From Agromyces sp. CF514 (GTDB lineage: Bacteria > Actinomycetota > Actinomycetes > Actinomycetales > Microbacteriaceae): a stretch of DNA of 64,000 nucleotides. Made by a program: the position numbers and the translations under genes. Location: the NCBI RefSeq assembly GCF_900113185.1, contig NZ_FOZD01000001.1:744001-808000 (forward strand). Direction: 5' to 3'. The notes below the pieces were generated by a model. It was given only the letters and a program-made list of their open reading frames with translations, did not search any database and had not been told where the DNA came from. Below, in pieces: positions 8,381 to 17,273 of the stretch. Position 1 is the stretch's first letter. Every line of letters starts with the position of its first letter.

Positions 8381-10011
8381 GCACCGAACCCCAGGGCCCC
8401 GAAGCGGATGCCGCGCGCGCGGCCATCCTCGAGGGCCGCACGTCGCTCGGCATCGAGCTCGGCTCGACCCGCATCAAGGCCTGCCTCGTCGACGCCGACG
8501 ACCCGACGCACGTGCTCGCGGTCGGCAGCCACGAGTGGGAGAACGAGTTCACCGCAGATCGCCGGTGGAGCTACTCGCTCGACGCCGTCTGGTCGGGCCT
8601 GCAGGCCTCGTACGCCGATCTCGTCGCCGACGTGCGCCGCCGCTACGACGCGACGCCCGAGACCTTCGGCGCCATCGGCGTCTCGGCGATGATGCACGGC
8701 TACCTGGCGTTCGACGCGCAGGGCGAGCTGCTGGTGCCGTTCCGCACGTGGCGCAACACGTCGACCGGGGCGGCGTCCGCCGAGCTCAGCGAGCGCTTCG
8801 GCGTCAACATCCCGCTGCGCTGGTCGATCGCCCACCTGCATCAGGCGGTGCTCGACGCCGAAACGCACGTGCCCGACATCCGCTTCGTGACGACCCTGGC
8901 CGGGTACGTGCACTGGAAGCTCACCGACCGCAAGGTACTGGGCGTCGGCGATGCCTCCGGCATGTTCCCGATCGACGCGGCGACGCACGACTACGACGCC
9001 GCGCTCGTCGCCGCGTACGACGCGCTGGTGGGCGATCGGCTGCCGAAGCCGCTCGTCGAGCTGCTGCCCCAGTCGCTCGAGGCGGGCGTTCCGGCGGGCG
9101 TGCTCACCGCAGGCGGCGCGGCCCTGCTCGACCCGACCGGCCGGCTCAAGCCCGGCGCGCTGCTCTGCCCGCCCGAGGGCGACGCCGGCACGGGCATGGT
9201 CGCGACCAACTCGGTCGCTCCGCGCACCGGCAACGTCAGCGCGGGCACGAGCATCTTCGCGATGGTCGTGCTCGAGCGCCCGCTCGAACACGCGCACCAC
9301 GAGCTCGACCTCGTGACCACGCCCGCGGGCGACCCGGTCGCGATGGTGCACTGCAACAACGGTGCGAGCGAGCTGGCGGCCTGGGCCGGCGTGTTCGGGC
9401 AGTTCGCCGCGGCATCCGGAACCCCGATCGACTCCGACGCCGTGTTCGAGGCGCTGTTCGCCGCCGCCCTCGAGGGCGAGGCCGACGCGGGCGGACTGCT
9501 CGCCTACAACCACCTCGCGGGCGAGCCCATCGCCGGACTCGACGAGGGGCGTCCGCTCGTCGTGCGCACGCCCGACAGCCGGCTCACCCTGCCGAACTTC
9601 ATGCGTGCGCAGCTGTACGGCGTGTTCGGCACGCTCGCGCTCGGCATGCGCGTGCTCGACGGCGAGGGCGTCGAGCTCGACCGCATGTTCGCGCACGGCG
9701 GCATGTTCCGCACGGCGGGCGTCGCGCAGCGGTTCCTCGCCGGAGCGCTCGACGCGCCGGTCGCCGTCGGCGAGACCGCCTCGGAGGGCGGTGCGTGGGG
9801 CATTGCGGTGCTCGCGTCGTACCTCTCGGCCGCGAGCGCGCACGACGGGCACGCGATCGACCTCGGCACCTACCTGAACGACCGCGTCTTCGCCGACGCG
9901 GGCGTCACGACCGCCGATCCCGAGCCGACGGATGTCGCCGGCTTCGCCGCCTACCTCGATCGCTACCGGGCCGGCCTCGCCGCCGAGGCCGCGGCCGTCG
10001 AAGCGCTCTGA
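8377..10011 (+). CDS. araB: L-ribulokinase (FGGY family)
   Basis: This 544-residue FGGY carbohydrate kinase has the N-terminal ATP-binding strand [13 protein letters not shown] and the substrate loop S-A-M-M-H-G-Y-L near residue 105. Further marks are the V-S-A-G-T-S phosphate-binding region and a C-terminal A-H-G-G-M-F-R-T. The position between araD and araA indicates that it phosphorylates L-ribulose; sequence alone could also fit a xylulokinase. Translation is coupled to araD through the ATGA overlap. The first 20 residues form a variable acidic extension before the kinase fold. Confidence 0.88.
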   Translation: MSTEPQGPEADAARAAILEGRTSLGIELGSTRIKACLVDADDPTHVLAVGSHEWENEFTADRRWSYSLDAVWSGLQASYADLVADVRRRYDATPETFGAIGVSAMMHGYLAFDAQGELLVPFRTWRNTSTGAASAELSERFGVNIPLRWSIAHLHQAVLDAETHVPDIRFVTTLAGYVHWKLTDRKVLGVGDASGMFPIDAATHDYDAALVAAYDALVGDRLPKPLVELLPQSLEAGVPAGVLTAGGAALLDPTGRLKPGALLCPPEGDAGTGMVATNSVAPRTGNVSAGTSIFAMVVLERPLEHAHHELDLVTTPAGDPVAMVHCNNGASELAAWAGVFGQFAAASGTPIDSDAVFEALFAAALEGEADAGGLLAYNHLAGEPIAGLDEGRPLVVRTPDSRLTLPNFMRAQLYGVFGTLALGMRVLDGEGVELDRMFAHGGMFRTAGVAQRFLAGALDAPVAVGETASEGGAWGIAVLASYLSAASAHDGHAIDLGTYLNDRVFADAGVTTADPEPTDVAGFAAYLDRYRAGLAAEAAAVEAL

Positions 10012-10040
10012 CCTCCAGCTCCCACCAGAAGGAAACGAAC

Positions 10041-11564
10041 ATGACCCGCACGCCCCTGAACACCTCGCTCGACCAGTACGAGGTCTGGTTCCTCACCGGC
10101 AGCCAGCACCTCTACGGCCCCGAGACCCTCGCACAGGTCGCCGAGCAGTCGGAGGCCATCGCCGCGACGCTCGATGCGGCATCCGACGTGCCCGTGAAGA
10201 TCGTCTGGCTGCCCGTGCTGACCGACTCGGCCGCGATCAAGCAGGTCGCCCTCGAGGCGAACGCCGCCCCGAACGTGATCGGCCTCGTCGCCTGGATGCA
10301 CACGTTCAGCCCGGCCAAGATGTGGATCGCCGGTCTCGACGCGCTGCAGAAGCCGCTCGCGCACCTGCACACGCAGGCGAACGTCGAGCTGCCATGGGCC
10401 GACATCGACTTCGACTTCATGAACCTGAACCAGGCCGCGCACGGCGACCGGGAGTTCGGCTACATCCAGACCCGGCTCGGCGTGCCCCGCAAGACGATCG
10501 TCGGCCACGCGAGCGACCCGGTCGTGCAGCAGCAGCTCGGCACCTGGCAGCGTGCTGCGGCCGGCCTCGCTGCGAGCCGCGACCTGAAGCTCGCGCGCTT
10601 CGGCGACAACATGCGCTACGTCGCCGTCACCGAGGGCGACAAGACCGAGGCCGAGCTGCGGTTCGGCGTGCAGGTCAACACCTGGGGCGTCAACGAGCTC
10701 GCCGAGGCGGTCGCCGCGGCATCCGAGGCCGAGATCGACGAGCTCGTCGCGGTCTACGAGACCGAGTACGACGTCGTGCCCGAGCTGCGTAAGGGCGGCG
10801 AGCGCCACCAGTCGCTGCGCGACGGCGCCGCGATCGAGATCGGCCTGCGCTCGTTCCTCGAGGAGGGCGGCTTCGGCGCGTTCACCACGTCGTTCGAGGA
10901 CCTGGGCGAGCTCAAGCAGCTGCCGGGCCTCGCGGTGCAGCGCCTCATGGCCGAGGGCTACGGCTTCGGCGCCGAGGGCGACTGGAAGACCGCGATCCTC
11001 GTGCGCATCGCGAACGTCATGGGCGCGGGCCTGCCCGGCGGCGCGAGCCTCATGGAGGACTACACCTACGACATGACCCCCGGCGACGAGCTCATCCTCG
11101 GCGCGCACATGCTCGAGGTCTCGCCCTCGCTCACCTCCGCCAAGCCCACGCTCGAGGTGCACCCGCTCGGCATCGGCGGCAAGGACGACCCCGTGCGCCT
11201 CGTCTTCACGGCCGACCCCGGCCCCGCCGTCGTCGTCGCGATGAGCGACATGCGCGACCGGTTCCGCCTCACGGCCAACGTCGTCGAGAACGTGCCGCCG
11301 CGCGAGTCGCTGCCGAACCTGCCCGTCGGCCGTGCCGTCTGGAAGCCGGCCCCCGACTTCCGCACGAGCGCCGCCGCGTGGCTCACCGCCGGCGCCGCGC
11401 ACCACACGGTCATGTCGACCGCGGTCGGCATCGAGGTGTTCCGCGACTTCGCCGAGATGGCCGAGGTCGAGCTGCTCGTGATCGACGAGGAGACCACGCT
11501 GCCCGGCTTCAAGCACGAGGTGCGCTGGAACCAGGCGTACTACCGTCTCGCGCAGGGCCTGTAA
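10041..11564 (+). CDS. araA: L-arabinose isomerase
   Basis: The 507-residue protein matches AraA over its whole length (family about 500). It starts [14 protein letters not shown], has [14 protein letters not shown], and holds the metal-site and catalytic stretches around F-G-D-N-M-R and [14 protein letters not shown]. The C-terminus has H-H-T-V-M-S-T-A. It converts L-arabinose to L-ribulose with Mn2+ in the cytosol. An AGAAGGAAAC ribosome binding site lies before the ATG, 29 bases after araB. Confidence 0.97.
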   Translation: MTRTPLNTSLDQYEVWFLTGSQHLYGPETLAQVAEQSEAIAATLDAASDVPVKIVWLPVLTDSAAIKQVALEANAAPNVIGLVAWMHTFSPAKMWIAGLDALQKPLAHLHTQANVELPWADIDFDFMNLNQAAHGDREFGYIQTRLGVPRKTIVGHASDPVVQQQLGTWQRAAAGLAASRDLKLARFGDNMRYVAVTEGDKTEAELRFGVQVNTWGVNELAEAVAAASEAEIDELVAVYETEYDVVPELRKGGERHQSLRDGAAIEIGLRSFLEEGGFGAFTTSFEDLGELKQLPGLAVQRLMAEGYGFGAEGDWKTAILVRIANVMGAGLPGGASLMEDYTYDMTPGDELILGAHMLEVSPSLTSAKPTLEVHPLGIGGKDDPVRLVFTADPGPAVVVAMSDMRDRFRLTANVVENVPPRESLPNLPVGRAVWKPAPDFRTSAAAWLTAGAAHHTVMSTAVGIEVFRDFAEMAEVELLVIDEETTLPGFKHEVRWNQAYYRLAQGL

Positions 11565-12494
11565 GTGGGAGCCGAACTCGCGCTCTCGGGGCACCAGCAC
11601 ACCATCGCCGCGCACGGATACGAGGCGACCATCGCCAGCATCGGAGCCTCGCTGCGTTCGCTCACCTTCGAGGGCCGCGACCTCGTCGTGCCGTTCGAGG
11701 CCGACGAGGTGCGCCCGGCGTACCGCGGCGTGACCCTCGTGCCGTGGCCGAACCGCGTCACCGACGGGCGCTACCGCTTCGGCGGCGTCGACGAGCAGCT
11801 GCCGCTCACCGAGCCCGACCGCGGCCACGCGCTGCACGGGCTCGCGGCGTGGCTCGACTTCACGCCCGTGCTCCGCGAGAGCGCGCGCGTCGTGCTGACG
11901 GCCACGATCGAGGCGCAGGCGGGCTACCCGCACCGCGTCGAGATCTCGGTCGACTTCCGCGTGGACGCCGGCGGCCTGCACACCACGGTCACCGCCACGA
12001 ACGTGGGGCCGGATGCCGCGCCCTACGGCACGGGCCCGCACCCGTACCTCGTGGCGGGCGACGGCCTCGTCGACGACTGGACGCTGACGCTGCCTGCGGC
12101 CGAGGTGCTCGAGGTCACGCCCGACCGGCTCATCCCGACGGGACTGGCCGCGGTCGACGCGCCCCGCGACGGCGGATCGTTCGACTTCAGGATGCCGCGG
12201 CGCATCGGCTCGACCGAGATCGACCACGCGTTCACGGGCCTCGCCTACGACACGGCCGGTGCCCACGGCGCCGTCCAGGTCACGGTCACCGCCGACGACG
12301 GCCGCGGCGTCGGCATGGCCTGGGGGCGCGAGTGCCCGTGGGTGCAGGTGCACACGGCCGACGGCAGCGGGCGCACCGGCCTCGCGGTCGAGCCGATGAC
12401 CTGCCCGCCCGACGCGTTCAATTCCGGCACCGACCTGATCGTGCTCGAACCGGGTGCTTCGAGCTCGGCGCACTGGACGATCTTCGGCATCTGA
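11565..12494 (+). CDS. Aldose 1-epimerase (mutarotase)
   Basis: This 309-residue GalM-like protein has the beta-sandwich mutarotase pattern: Y-R-G-V-T-L-V-P-W-P-N-R-V, then G-H-A-L-H-G-L (catalytic His), G-P-H-P-Y-L (second His), and the C-terminal E-P-M-T-C-P-P-D-A-F-N (Glu base). It interconverts alpha and beta anomers, here probably of L-arabinose so that the isomerase receives its preferred anomer. The GTG start immediately follows the araA TAA stop with no gap, so it is the fourth gene of the operon and translationally coupled. Confidence 0.92.
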   Translation: MGAELALSGHQHTIAAHGYEATIASIGASLRSLTFEGRDLVVPFEADEVRPAYRGVTLVPWPNRVTDGRYRFGGVDEQLPLTEPDRGHALHGLAAWLDFTPVLRESARVVLTATIEAQAGYPHRVEISVDFRVDAGGLHTTVTATNVGPDAAPYGTGPHPYLVAGDGLVDDWTLTLPAAEVLEVTPDRLIPTGLAAVDAPRDGGSFDFRMPRRIGSTEIDHAFTGLAYDTAGAHGAVQVTVTADDGRGVGMAWGRECPWVQVHTADGSGRTGLAVEPMTCPPDAFNSGTDLIVLEPGASSSAHWTIFGI

Positions 12495-12579
12495 CGCGAA
12501 TCGGCCCGGCTGGGGCTCGGCCGGTCACCGCCCTTCGACGAGGGTGGTGGTCGACCCGGCTCCAGCCGGGCCGTTCGCG
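12495..12579 (+). terminator. Bidirectional terminator hairpin
   Basis: An 18-base inverted repeat with one bulge (12495-12513 pairs with 12562-12579) starts right after the mutarotase stop. It lies between this operon and the convergent zinc-ribbon gene, so it can terminate both. Confidence 0.6.
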
Positions 12580-12598
12580 TGTCAGCGGTGCTGCGGCG

Positions 12599-12871
12599 CT
12601 AGCCGGCAGTGGGGCAGTGCACCTGCGTGCGCTCGCCCGAGCGGTCGATGCGGTGGTCGGCCATGAGTCCGCCGCAGAGCGGGCACCGCGGGTCGGCGGG
12701 CGGCACGTAGGGCGCCTCGGGTCGGCCGATGCCGACCTGGGCGGGGCCGGTGAACCGGAAGATCATGCGATTGAAGGCGTTGTAGAAGCCTCGCTTGCCG
12801 AGGAACGGGTTCAGCGGGTTGAGCCCGCGTTCGGGCGTCCATTCCGCCGCGTCCTCATTCTTTCGTGCCAT
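12599..12871 (-). CDS. Small zinc-ribbon protein
   Basis: This 90-residue protein ends in a zinc-binding pattern C-P-L-C-G-G, then His in A-D-H-R-I, and a final V-H-C. The first half contains G-F-Y-N-A-F-N-R-M-I-F-R-F-T-G-P-A-Q-V. No enzyme domain is evident. The ATG at 12871 is only 22 bases from the start of the divergent ohrR-type gene, and both share one symmetric promoter, so it is probably repressed by that regulator. Adjacency to a thiol-based sensor suggests a role in oxidative or metal stress; that is inference. Confidence 0.7.
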   Translation of the reverse strand: MARKNEDAAEWTPERGLNPLNPFLGKRGFYNAFNRMIFRFTGPAQVGIGRPEAPYVPPADPRCPLCGGLMADHRIDRSGERTQVHCPTAG

Positions 12872-12876
12872 AACAA

Positions 12877-12888
12877 TTAGTATACTAA
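12877..12888. promoter_or_regulatory. Shared symmetric promoter and operator for divergent leaderless genes
   Basis: The perfect palindrome TTAGTATACTAA lies in the 22-base gap between two divergent ATG codons. It contains TATACT on both strands (12881-12886 plus, 12884-12879 minus), and each is exactly seven bases from its ATG. Both mRNAs would therefore start at or next to the start codon, and one repressor dimer would cover both -10 boxes. Confidence 0.75.
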
Positions 12889-12893
12889 CGAAT

Positions 12894-13424
12894 ATGGATG
12901 CCGCCGCCACCGAAGCCAGAACCGAACCAGACGGCCCGGCGCGCCCGGCCGACGCGGCCGAGGTCGTCGACCCGCTCGCGCTCGACCGCCAGCTCTGCTT
13001 CGCGCTCGCCGTCGCCTCGCGCCTCGTGATCGGCACGTACAAGCCGATCCTCGAGCCCATGGGGCTGACGCATCCGCAGTACCTCGTGATGCTCGCGCTG
13101 TGGGAGCACGAGCCGCTCGCCCTCGCCGACATCGCCGGCCTCGTGCGCCTCGAGCCTGCGACCCTGTCGCCCCTCGTGAAGCGCCTCGAGGCGGCGGGCC
13201 TCGTCACGCGCGAGCGGTCGCCGCACGACGAGCGCCAGCTCGCGCTCCGCCTCACCGACGACGGCCGCCGCCTGCGCGAGCAGGCCGAACGCGTGCCCGA
13301 GCAGGTCGTCGCGGCGCTCGGCGTCGAGGTCGACGAGCTCGTGCACCTGCACGCCGAGCTCTCGGGCCTGATCCAGCGCATCAGCCCCGACGACGCGCGG
13401 ATGCGCGTGGCGACCCGCTCGTAG
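12894..13424 (+). CDS. ohrR: MarR-family redox regulator (OhrR type)
   Basis: This 176-residue winged-helix regulator has a 28-residue Ala/Glu-rich extension, then L-D-R-Q-L-C-F-A-L-A-V-A-S-R. Cys35 stands where OhrR proteins carry their peroxide-sensing cysteine. The HTH follows (L-A-D-I-A-G-L-V-R-L-E-P-A-T-L-S-P-L-V-K-R-L-E-A-A-G-L-V), with the wing R-S-P-H-D-E-R-Q. OhrR dimers repress until organic hydroperoxide or hypochlorite oxidises that Cys. The usual partner ohr is not next door; a zinc-ribbon gene shares the promoter instead. The ATG at 12894 is set by the -10 box seven bases upstream. Autoregulation is likely because the palindrome overlaps its own promoter. Confidence 0.85.
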   Translation: MDAAATEARTEPDGPARPADAAEVVDPLALDRQLCFALAVASRLVIGTYKPILEPMGLTHPQYLVMLALWEHEPLALADIAGLVRLEPATLSPLVKRLEAAGLVTRERSPHDERQLALRLTDDGRRLREQAERVPEQVVAALGVEVDELVHLHAELSGLIQRISPDDARMRVATRS

Positions 13425-13449
13425 CGGGTCCCGGCCGAAGCGGGGCGCG

Positions 13450-14521
13450 TCACCACCCGCCGCGGGTCGGCGTGTGCCCGTCGCGGGCGTCGTCGGGCAT
13501 GGGCATCTCCGCCCGGAGCCCGAGCAGTCGGATCGGCCTTCCCTGCTCGATCCGGTCGGCCGCGAACCGCTGCACGCGCGCCAGCACCTCGCCGCGATCG
13601 GAGGTCTCGGGCACCTTGCGGCTGAACGTCTTCGTCAGGAAGGGCGCGTACCGCACCTTCAGCGTGAGCCGCATCACCGGGCGTTCCCTCGGCGGCGACG
13701 TCGTCGAGCACCGCTTCGGCCAGCACCCGCAGCGCCGCCTCCACCTCGACGGGCTCGACGAGGTCCTGCTGGTAGGTCGTCTCACGGCTGTGGCCGCGGG
13801 CGACCCATTCGGTGTCGTCGACCACCCGAGAGCCCTCACCCTGGCCGAGTTCGCGATACCAGGGCCCCATGCGCGGCCCGAACTCGGCGACGAGCGGGTC
13901 GAGCTCGGCCGCGGCGAGTTCGGCGACCGTCGAGATGCCGAGCGCCGTGAGGCGCTTCGAGATCTTCGAGCCGACGCCCCACAGCTCGATCGTCGGCCGA
14001 TGGCCCATGACCTCGAGCCAGTTCTCGGCCGTCAGTCGGAACACGCCCTGCGGCTTGCCGAACCCGGTGGCCACCTTTGCGCGAACGAGCGTGTCGCCGA
14101 TGCCCACGCTGCAGTGCAGTCGCGTGCGCTCCAGCACCGCCCGCCGCACCGCGTCGGCGTACGCCTCGGGGTCGTCGGTGTCGACGCCGAGGAATGCCTC
14201 GTCCCAGCCGAGCACCTGCACGGTCGCCCCCGGCTGGTCGCGCAGCGTGGCCATGACCGCGGCGGATGCCGCGGTGTACGCGTCGTGGTCGACCGGGAGG
14301 ATCACCGCGTCGGGCGCCTTTCGCGCCGCGATGCGCAGCGGCATGCCCGAGCCGACGCCGAAGGCGCGTGCCTCGTACGATGCCGTCGAGACGACGGCTC
14401 GCTCGGTCGGGTCTCCGCGGCCGCCGACGATCACCGGGAGTCCGGCCAGTTCGGGGCGCCGCAGCACCTCGACCGCAGCGATGAACTGGTCGAGGTCGAC
14501 GTGCAGCACCCAGGCGGCCAC
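13450..14521 (-). pseudogene. dinB: DinB2-like Y-family DNA polymerase IV, frameshifted
   Basis: From the GTG at 14521 the frame encodes a Y-family polymerase: H-V-D-L-D-Q-F-I-A-A-V-E, V-S-T-A-S-Y-E-A-R-A-F-G-V, and the catalytic G-W-D-E-A-F-L-G-V. After about 278 residues the match moves to another frame (R-L-T-L-K-V-R-Y-A-P-F-L-T-K-T-F, the little-finger domain), ending at 13450. One extra base in the TT pair at 13684-13685 (GGGAACGCC on the coding strand) explains it; removing one base restores a 356-residue protein. Residue 14 is Ile where most DinB proteins have the aromatic steric gate, as in mycobacterial DinB2 (Leu14). It is either a recent frameshift mutation or a sequencing error. 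Confidence 0.85.
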
Positions 14522-14558
14522 GCACCCAGTCTGCCGTGCCGCCCGGCGATGGCGCGAG

Positions 14559-14591
14559 GCGGGGCGCCGACCGGATCGGTCGACGCCCCGC
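14559..14591 (-). terminator. Terminator of the alkyl-sulfatase gene
   Basis: GCGGGGCG (14559-14566) pairs with CGCCCCGC (14584-14591), and the inner GACC/GGTC extends the stem. It lies just beyond the sulfatase stop at 14614 on the minus strand. Confidence 0.55.
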
Positions 14592-14613
14592 GACATCCGC
14601 AGCCCCGAGCGGG

Positions 14614-16488
14614 CTACGGTGTGATGATGTTGAACGTCGTGTCGCCGGGGTCGAGCACGCCGAGCAGGGCCTGGAGCGTGCCGGGGTCGCCCGTGATCTC
14701 CACCCCGGGACTGGTCGTGTCGCCGCCTGCCGCGAGTTGGATGAGCCGCGCCTTGGTGAGCGTGAGCGTCGTGTCGGCGTCGTCGGCCGCGGCCCGCTGC
14801 TCGTGGATCAGCACGCCGTTGTGGAGCGAGAGGCGGTAGTTCGCGTCGAGGTCGGTGACGGTGACATCGATCGCGAGGGTGAGATCCCAGGCCTTGGGGC
14901 CGTCGATCGAGAGCGCCAGGGAGTCGAACAGCTGCTGGGGCGAGAGCTGCGCGAGCACTGCCGGAGCGGACGTCACGGTCGGGGTGCCGAAGTTGCCCTC
15001 GCGCAGCTCGGTCGCGCCCGACAGGAAGAAGTCGCGCCAGGTGCCGTTCTCGCTGCCGTAGGCCAGCTGCTCGAGCGTGTCGGCCTGGAGGTCGCGCGCA
15101 CCGGCGTGGCCGTCGTCGGTGAAGATCGCGTAGTCGAGCAGCGTCGCGGCCCAGCGGAAGTCGCCCTCGTCGAACGCGGCCTTCGCGAGCTCGACCACGC
15201 GGTCGAGGCCGCCCATGGCCTCGACGTGCCGCTTCGCGCCCTCGGACGGGGTGTGCTGCCAGAGCCGAGCGGGGTTGCCGTCGAACCAGCCCATGTAGCG
15301 CTGGTAGATCGCCTTGACGTTGTGGCTGATCGAGCCGTAGTAGCCGTGGGTGTTCCACGAGTTCTCGAGGGCCGGGGGCAGCTCGATCATCTCGGCGATC
15401 TCGGCGCCCGTGTAGCCCTTGTTGAGCAGGCGCAGCGTCTGGTCGTGCAGGTAGGCGTAGAGATCGCGCTGCGTCGAGAGGAACTCGACGATCTCCTCGG
15501 ACCCCCAGGTGGGCCAGTGGTGCGAGGTGAATGCGACGTCGCTGCGGTCGCCGAAGTCGGCGATGGCCTCGGTGAGGTACTGGCTCCAGACGTGCGGGTC
15601 TCGCACGAGCGCACCGCGGAGGGTGAGCAGGTTGTGCAGCGTGTGGGTCGCGTTCTCGGCCATGCAGAGGGCGCGGTACTTCGGGAAGTAGAAGTGCATC
15701 TCGGCGGGCGCCTCGGTGCCCGGCGCCATCTGGAACTCGATCTCGATGCCGTCGATGACGTGGGTCTCGCCGGTGGTGGTGATGTCGAGGTTCGGCACGA
15801 CGATGCCGACCTCGCCCGTCGAGGTCGTCTGGCCGAGACCGGCGCCGACCTGCCCCTGCGGTCCGCGCTCGAGCGCCGCTCCGTACATGTAGGCCGCTCG
15901 GCGGGCCATGGCCACGCCCGCGTAGACGTTCTCCTCGACCGCGTGCTCGAGGAAGCCCTCAGGCGCGATGACGGTGACCTTGCCCGATGCCGCGTCTTCG
16001 GTGGATGCGACGGCGAAGACGCCCCCGAAGTGGTCGACGTGACTGTGCGTGAAGATCACCGCGACGACGGGGCGCTCGCCGCGGTGCTCCTGGTAGAGCG
16101 CGTAGGCCGCTGCGGCCGTCTCGGTCGAGATGAGCGGATCGATGACGATGACGCCGTTGTCGCTCTCGACGAAGGTGATGTTCGAGAGGTCGAAGCCGCG
16201 CACCTGGTAGATGCCCTCGACGACCTCGAAGAGGCCGTGCTTGGCGACGAGCGTCGACTGCCGCCAGAGGCTCGGGTTCACCGAGGTGGGGGCATCGCCT
16301 TCGAGGAACGCGTACGTGTCGGCGTTCCAGACGACGGACCCGTCGGCGGCCGTGATGACGCCCGGGTCGATCGTGCCGAGGAACCCGCGGTCCGCGTTCT
16401 CGAAGTCGGCGGTGTCATCGAACGGAAGGCTCTCGAGCAGCGCGCGATGCGCCTGCTCGATGGCCGGGGTGACGGGCTTGTGCTGCAT
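14614..16488 (-). CDS. Alkyl sulfatase, metallo-beta-lactamase fold
   Basis: This 624-residue protein matches SdsA1/BDS1-type alkyl sulfatases in full. An MBL domain carries T-H-S-H-V-D-H-F-G-G at residues 147-156 (binuclear zinc). A second metal/active-site stretch A-E-N-A-T-H-T-L-H-N follows. After that come a helical dimerisation domain (Y-Y-G-S-I-S-H-N-V-K-A-I-Y-Q-R-Y-M-G-W-F-D-G-N-P) and a C-terminal SCP2-like domain (about 500-624). It hydrolyses primary alkyl sulfates such as SDS to alcohol plus sulfate. Unlike secreted homologues it shows no signal peptide, so it should be cytosolic. Sulfate release is compatible with the sulfur theme further along the window. Confidence 0.93.
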   Translation of the reverse strand: MQHKPVTPAIEQAHRALLESLPFDDTADFENADRGFLGTIDPGVITAADGSVVWNADTYAFLEGDAPTSVNPSLWRQSTLVAKHGLFEVVEGIYQVRGFDLSNITFVESDNGVIVIDPLISTETAAAAYALYQEHRGERPVVAVIFTHSHVDHFGGVFAVASTEDAASGKVTVIAPEGFLEHAVEENVYAGVAMARRAAYMYGAALERGPQGQVGAGLGQTTSTGEVGIVVPNLDITTTGETHVIDGIEIEFQMAPGTEAPAEMHFYFPKYRALCMAENATHTLHNLLTLRGALVRDPHVWSQYLTEAIADFGDRSDVAFTSHHWPTWGSEEIVEFLSTQRDLYAYLHDQTLRLLNKGYTGAEIAEMIELPPALENSWNTHGYYGSISHNVKAIYQRYMGWFDGNPARLWQHTPSEGAKRHVEAMGGLDRVVELAKAAFDEGDFRWAATLLDYAIFTDDGHAGARDLQADTLEQLAYGSENGTWRDFFLSGATELREGNFGTPTVTSAPAVLAQLSPQQLFDSLALSIDGPKAWDLTLAIDVTVTDLDANYRLSLHNGVLIHEQRAAADDADTTLTLTKARLIQLAAGGDTTSPGVEITGDPGTLQALLGVLDPGDTTFNIITP

Positions 16489-16619
16489 GGCGACGAGTGC
16501 TCCTTCTCATGAAGACGACGTGCGTTCGTCTTCACTCTGGCAGTCGGCGTCGCCCGAGCCAATGGCAAGGTGCTGTGAGTCGTCGCGCCCGGACGTCGGC
16601 GCCCGCGTCAGCGCGCTCG

Positions 16620-17189
16620 TCAGCCCAGCACGGCGTCGACGAGCTGTTCGGCCGCGCCGGGCTCGGCCGGTTCGTCGGCCAGGGCGAGGAGCACGATCGC
16701 GCCGACGAGGGCCCGGCCGAAGGGCTGCGTCGGCCGCGTCGGCGAGAACTGCCCGGCCCCGACCGCGGACTCGAGTCGCGCGTTCAGCAGGTGGTTGATG
16801 CCGAGCGCCTCGCCGAGGCGATCGCCGATGCTCGGCTGGTCGATGGCCGCCGCGACGAGCGATCGCACGAGGGAGGATCCGCCGCTCTCGAGGAAGTGCA
16901 GGATGCCGCCCACCCAGACCGTGAGATCCGCGCGGAGGTCGCCGGTGTCGGGCGGCGACATGTACTCGCGGAGCAGCAGGCCCTCGACCATGCAGTCGGC
17001 GACGACCGCGCTCTTCGAAGGCCACCAGCGGTAGATGGTCTGCTTGCCGACGTGGGCCTCGGCGGCGATGCCCTCCATGGTGAGCTGGTCGTAGCCGCGG
17101 GTCTCGAACAGGCGTGCGGTGGCCTCGAGAATGGCGACCCGCGCGGCTTCGCTGCGGACCGGACCACGTCGATGCTCGGACACCTGCAC
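16620..17189 (-). CDS. TetR-family repressor of the MMPL gene
   Basis: The 189-residue protein has a TetR HTH at about residues 15-60 (A-R-V-A-I-L-E-A-T-A-R-L-F-E-T-R-G-Y-D-Q-L-T-M-E-G-I-A-A-E-A-H-V-G-K-Q-T-I-Y-R-W-W). A C-terminal helical domain with several Ala/Leu-rich helices follows. It is divergent from an MMPL transporter gene, and a perfect 19-base palindrome lies between the two. The arrangement is the standard local repressor/efflux-pump pair and suggests autoregulation. The inducing ligand is unknown. Confidence 0.92.
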   Translation of the reverse strand: MQVSEHRRGPVRSEAARVAILEATARLFETRGYDQLTMEGIAAEAHVGKQTIYRWWPSKSAVVADCMVEGLLLREYMSPPDTGDLRADLTVWVGGILHFLESGGSSLVRSLVAAAIDQPSIGDRLGEALGINHLLNARLESAVGAGQFSPTRPTQPFGRALVGAIVLLALADEPAEPGAAEQLVDAVLG

Positions 17190-17206
17190 ATGCTACTCAC
17201 AGAAAG

Positions 17207-17225
17207 ACGAGACGGTCCGTCTCGT
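17207..17225. promoter_or_regulatory. Perfect TetR operator
   Basis: ACGAGACGGTCCGTCTCGT is a perfect 9+1+9 palindrome in the 84-base gap between the divergent TetR and MMPL genes. It starts 18 bases from the TetR start codon, so it can block both promoters. Confidence 0.85.
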
Positions 17226-17273
17226 ATGATGTCACGGTCGATCGTGCCGGCGATCGCGATGAGAGGACACGAC

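Noticed and set aside
13680-13690. Programmed frameshift in the DinB gene
   Set aside because: There is no slippery heptamer, downstream pseudoknot or internal Shine-Dalgarno; one inserted base is simpler.
12599-15358. Apparent fusion of the DinB-like polymerase with the zinc-ribbon protein in one continuous minus-strand frame
   Set aside because: The polymerase little-finger domain is in another frame, and the joining stretch is antisense to ohrR. The zinc-ribbon gene has its own promoter. The open frame is coincidental.
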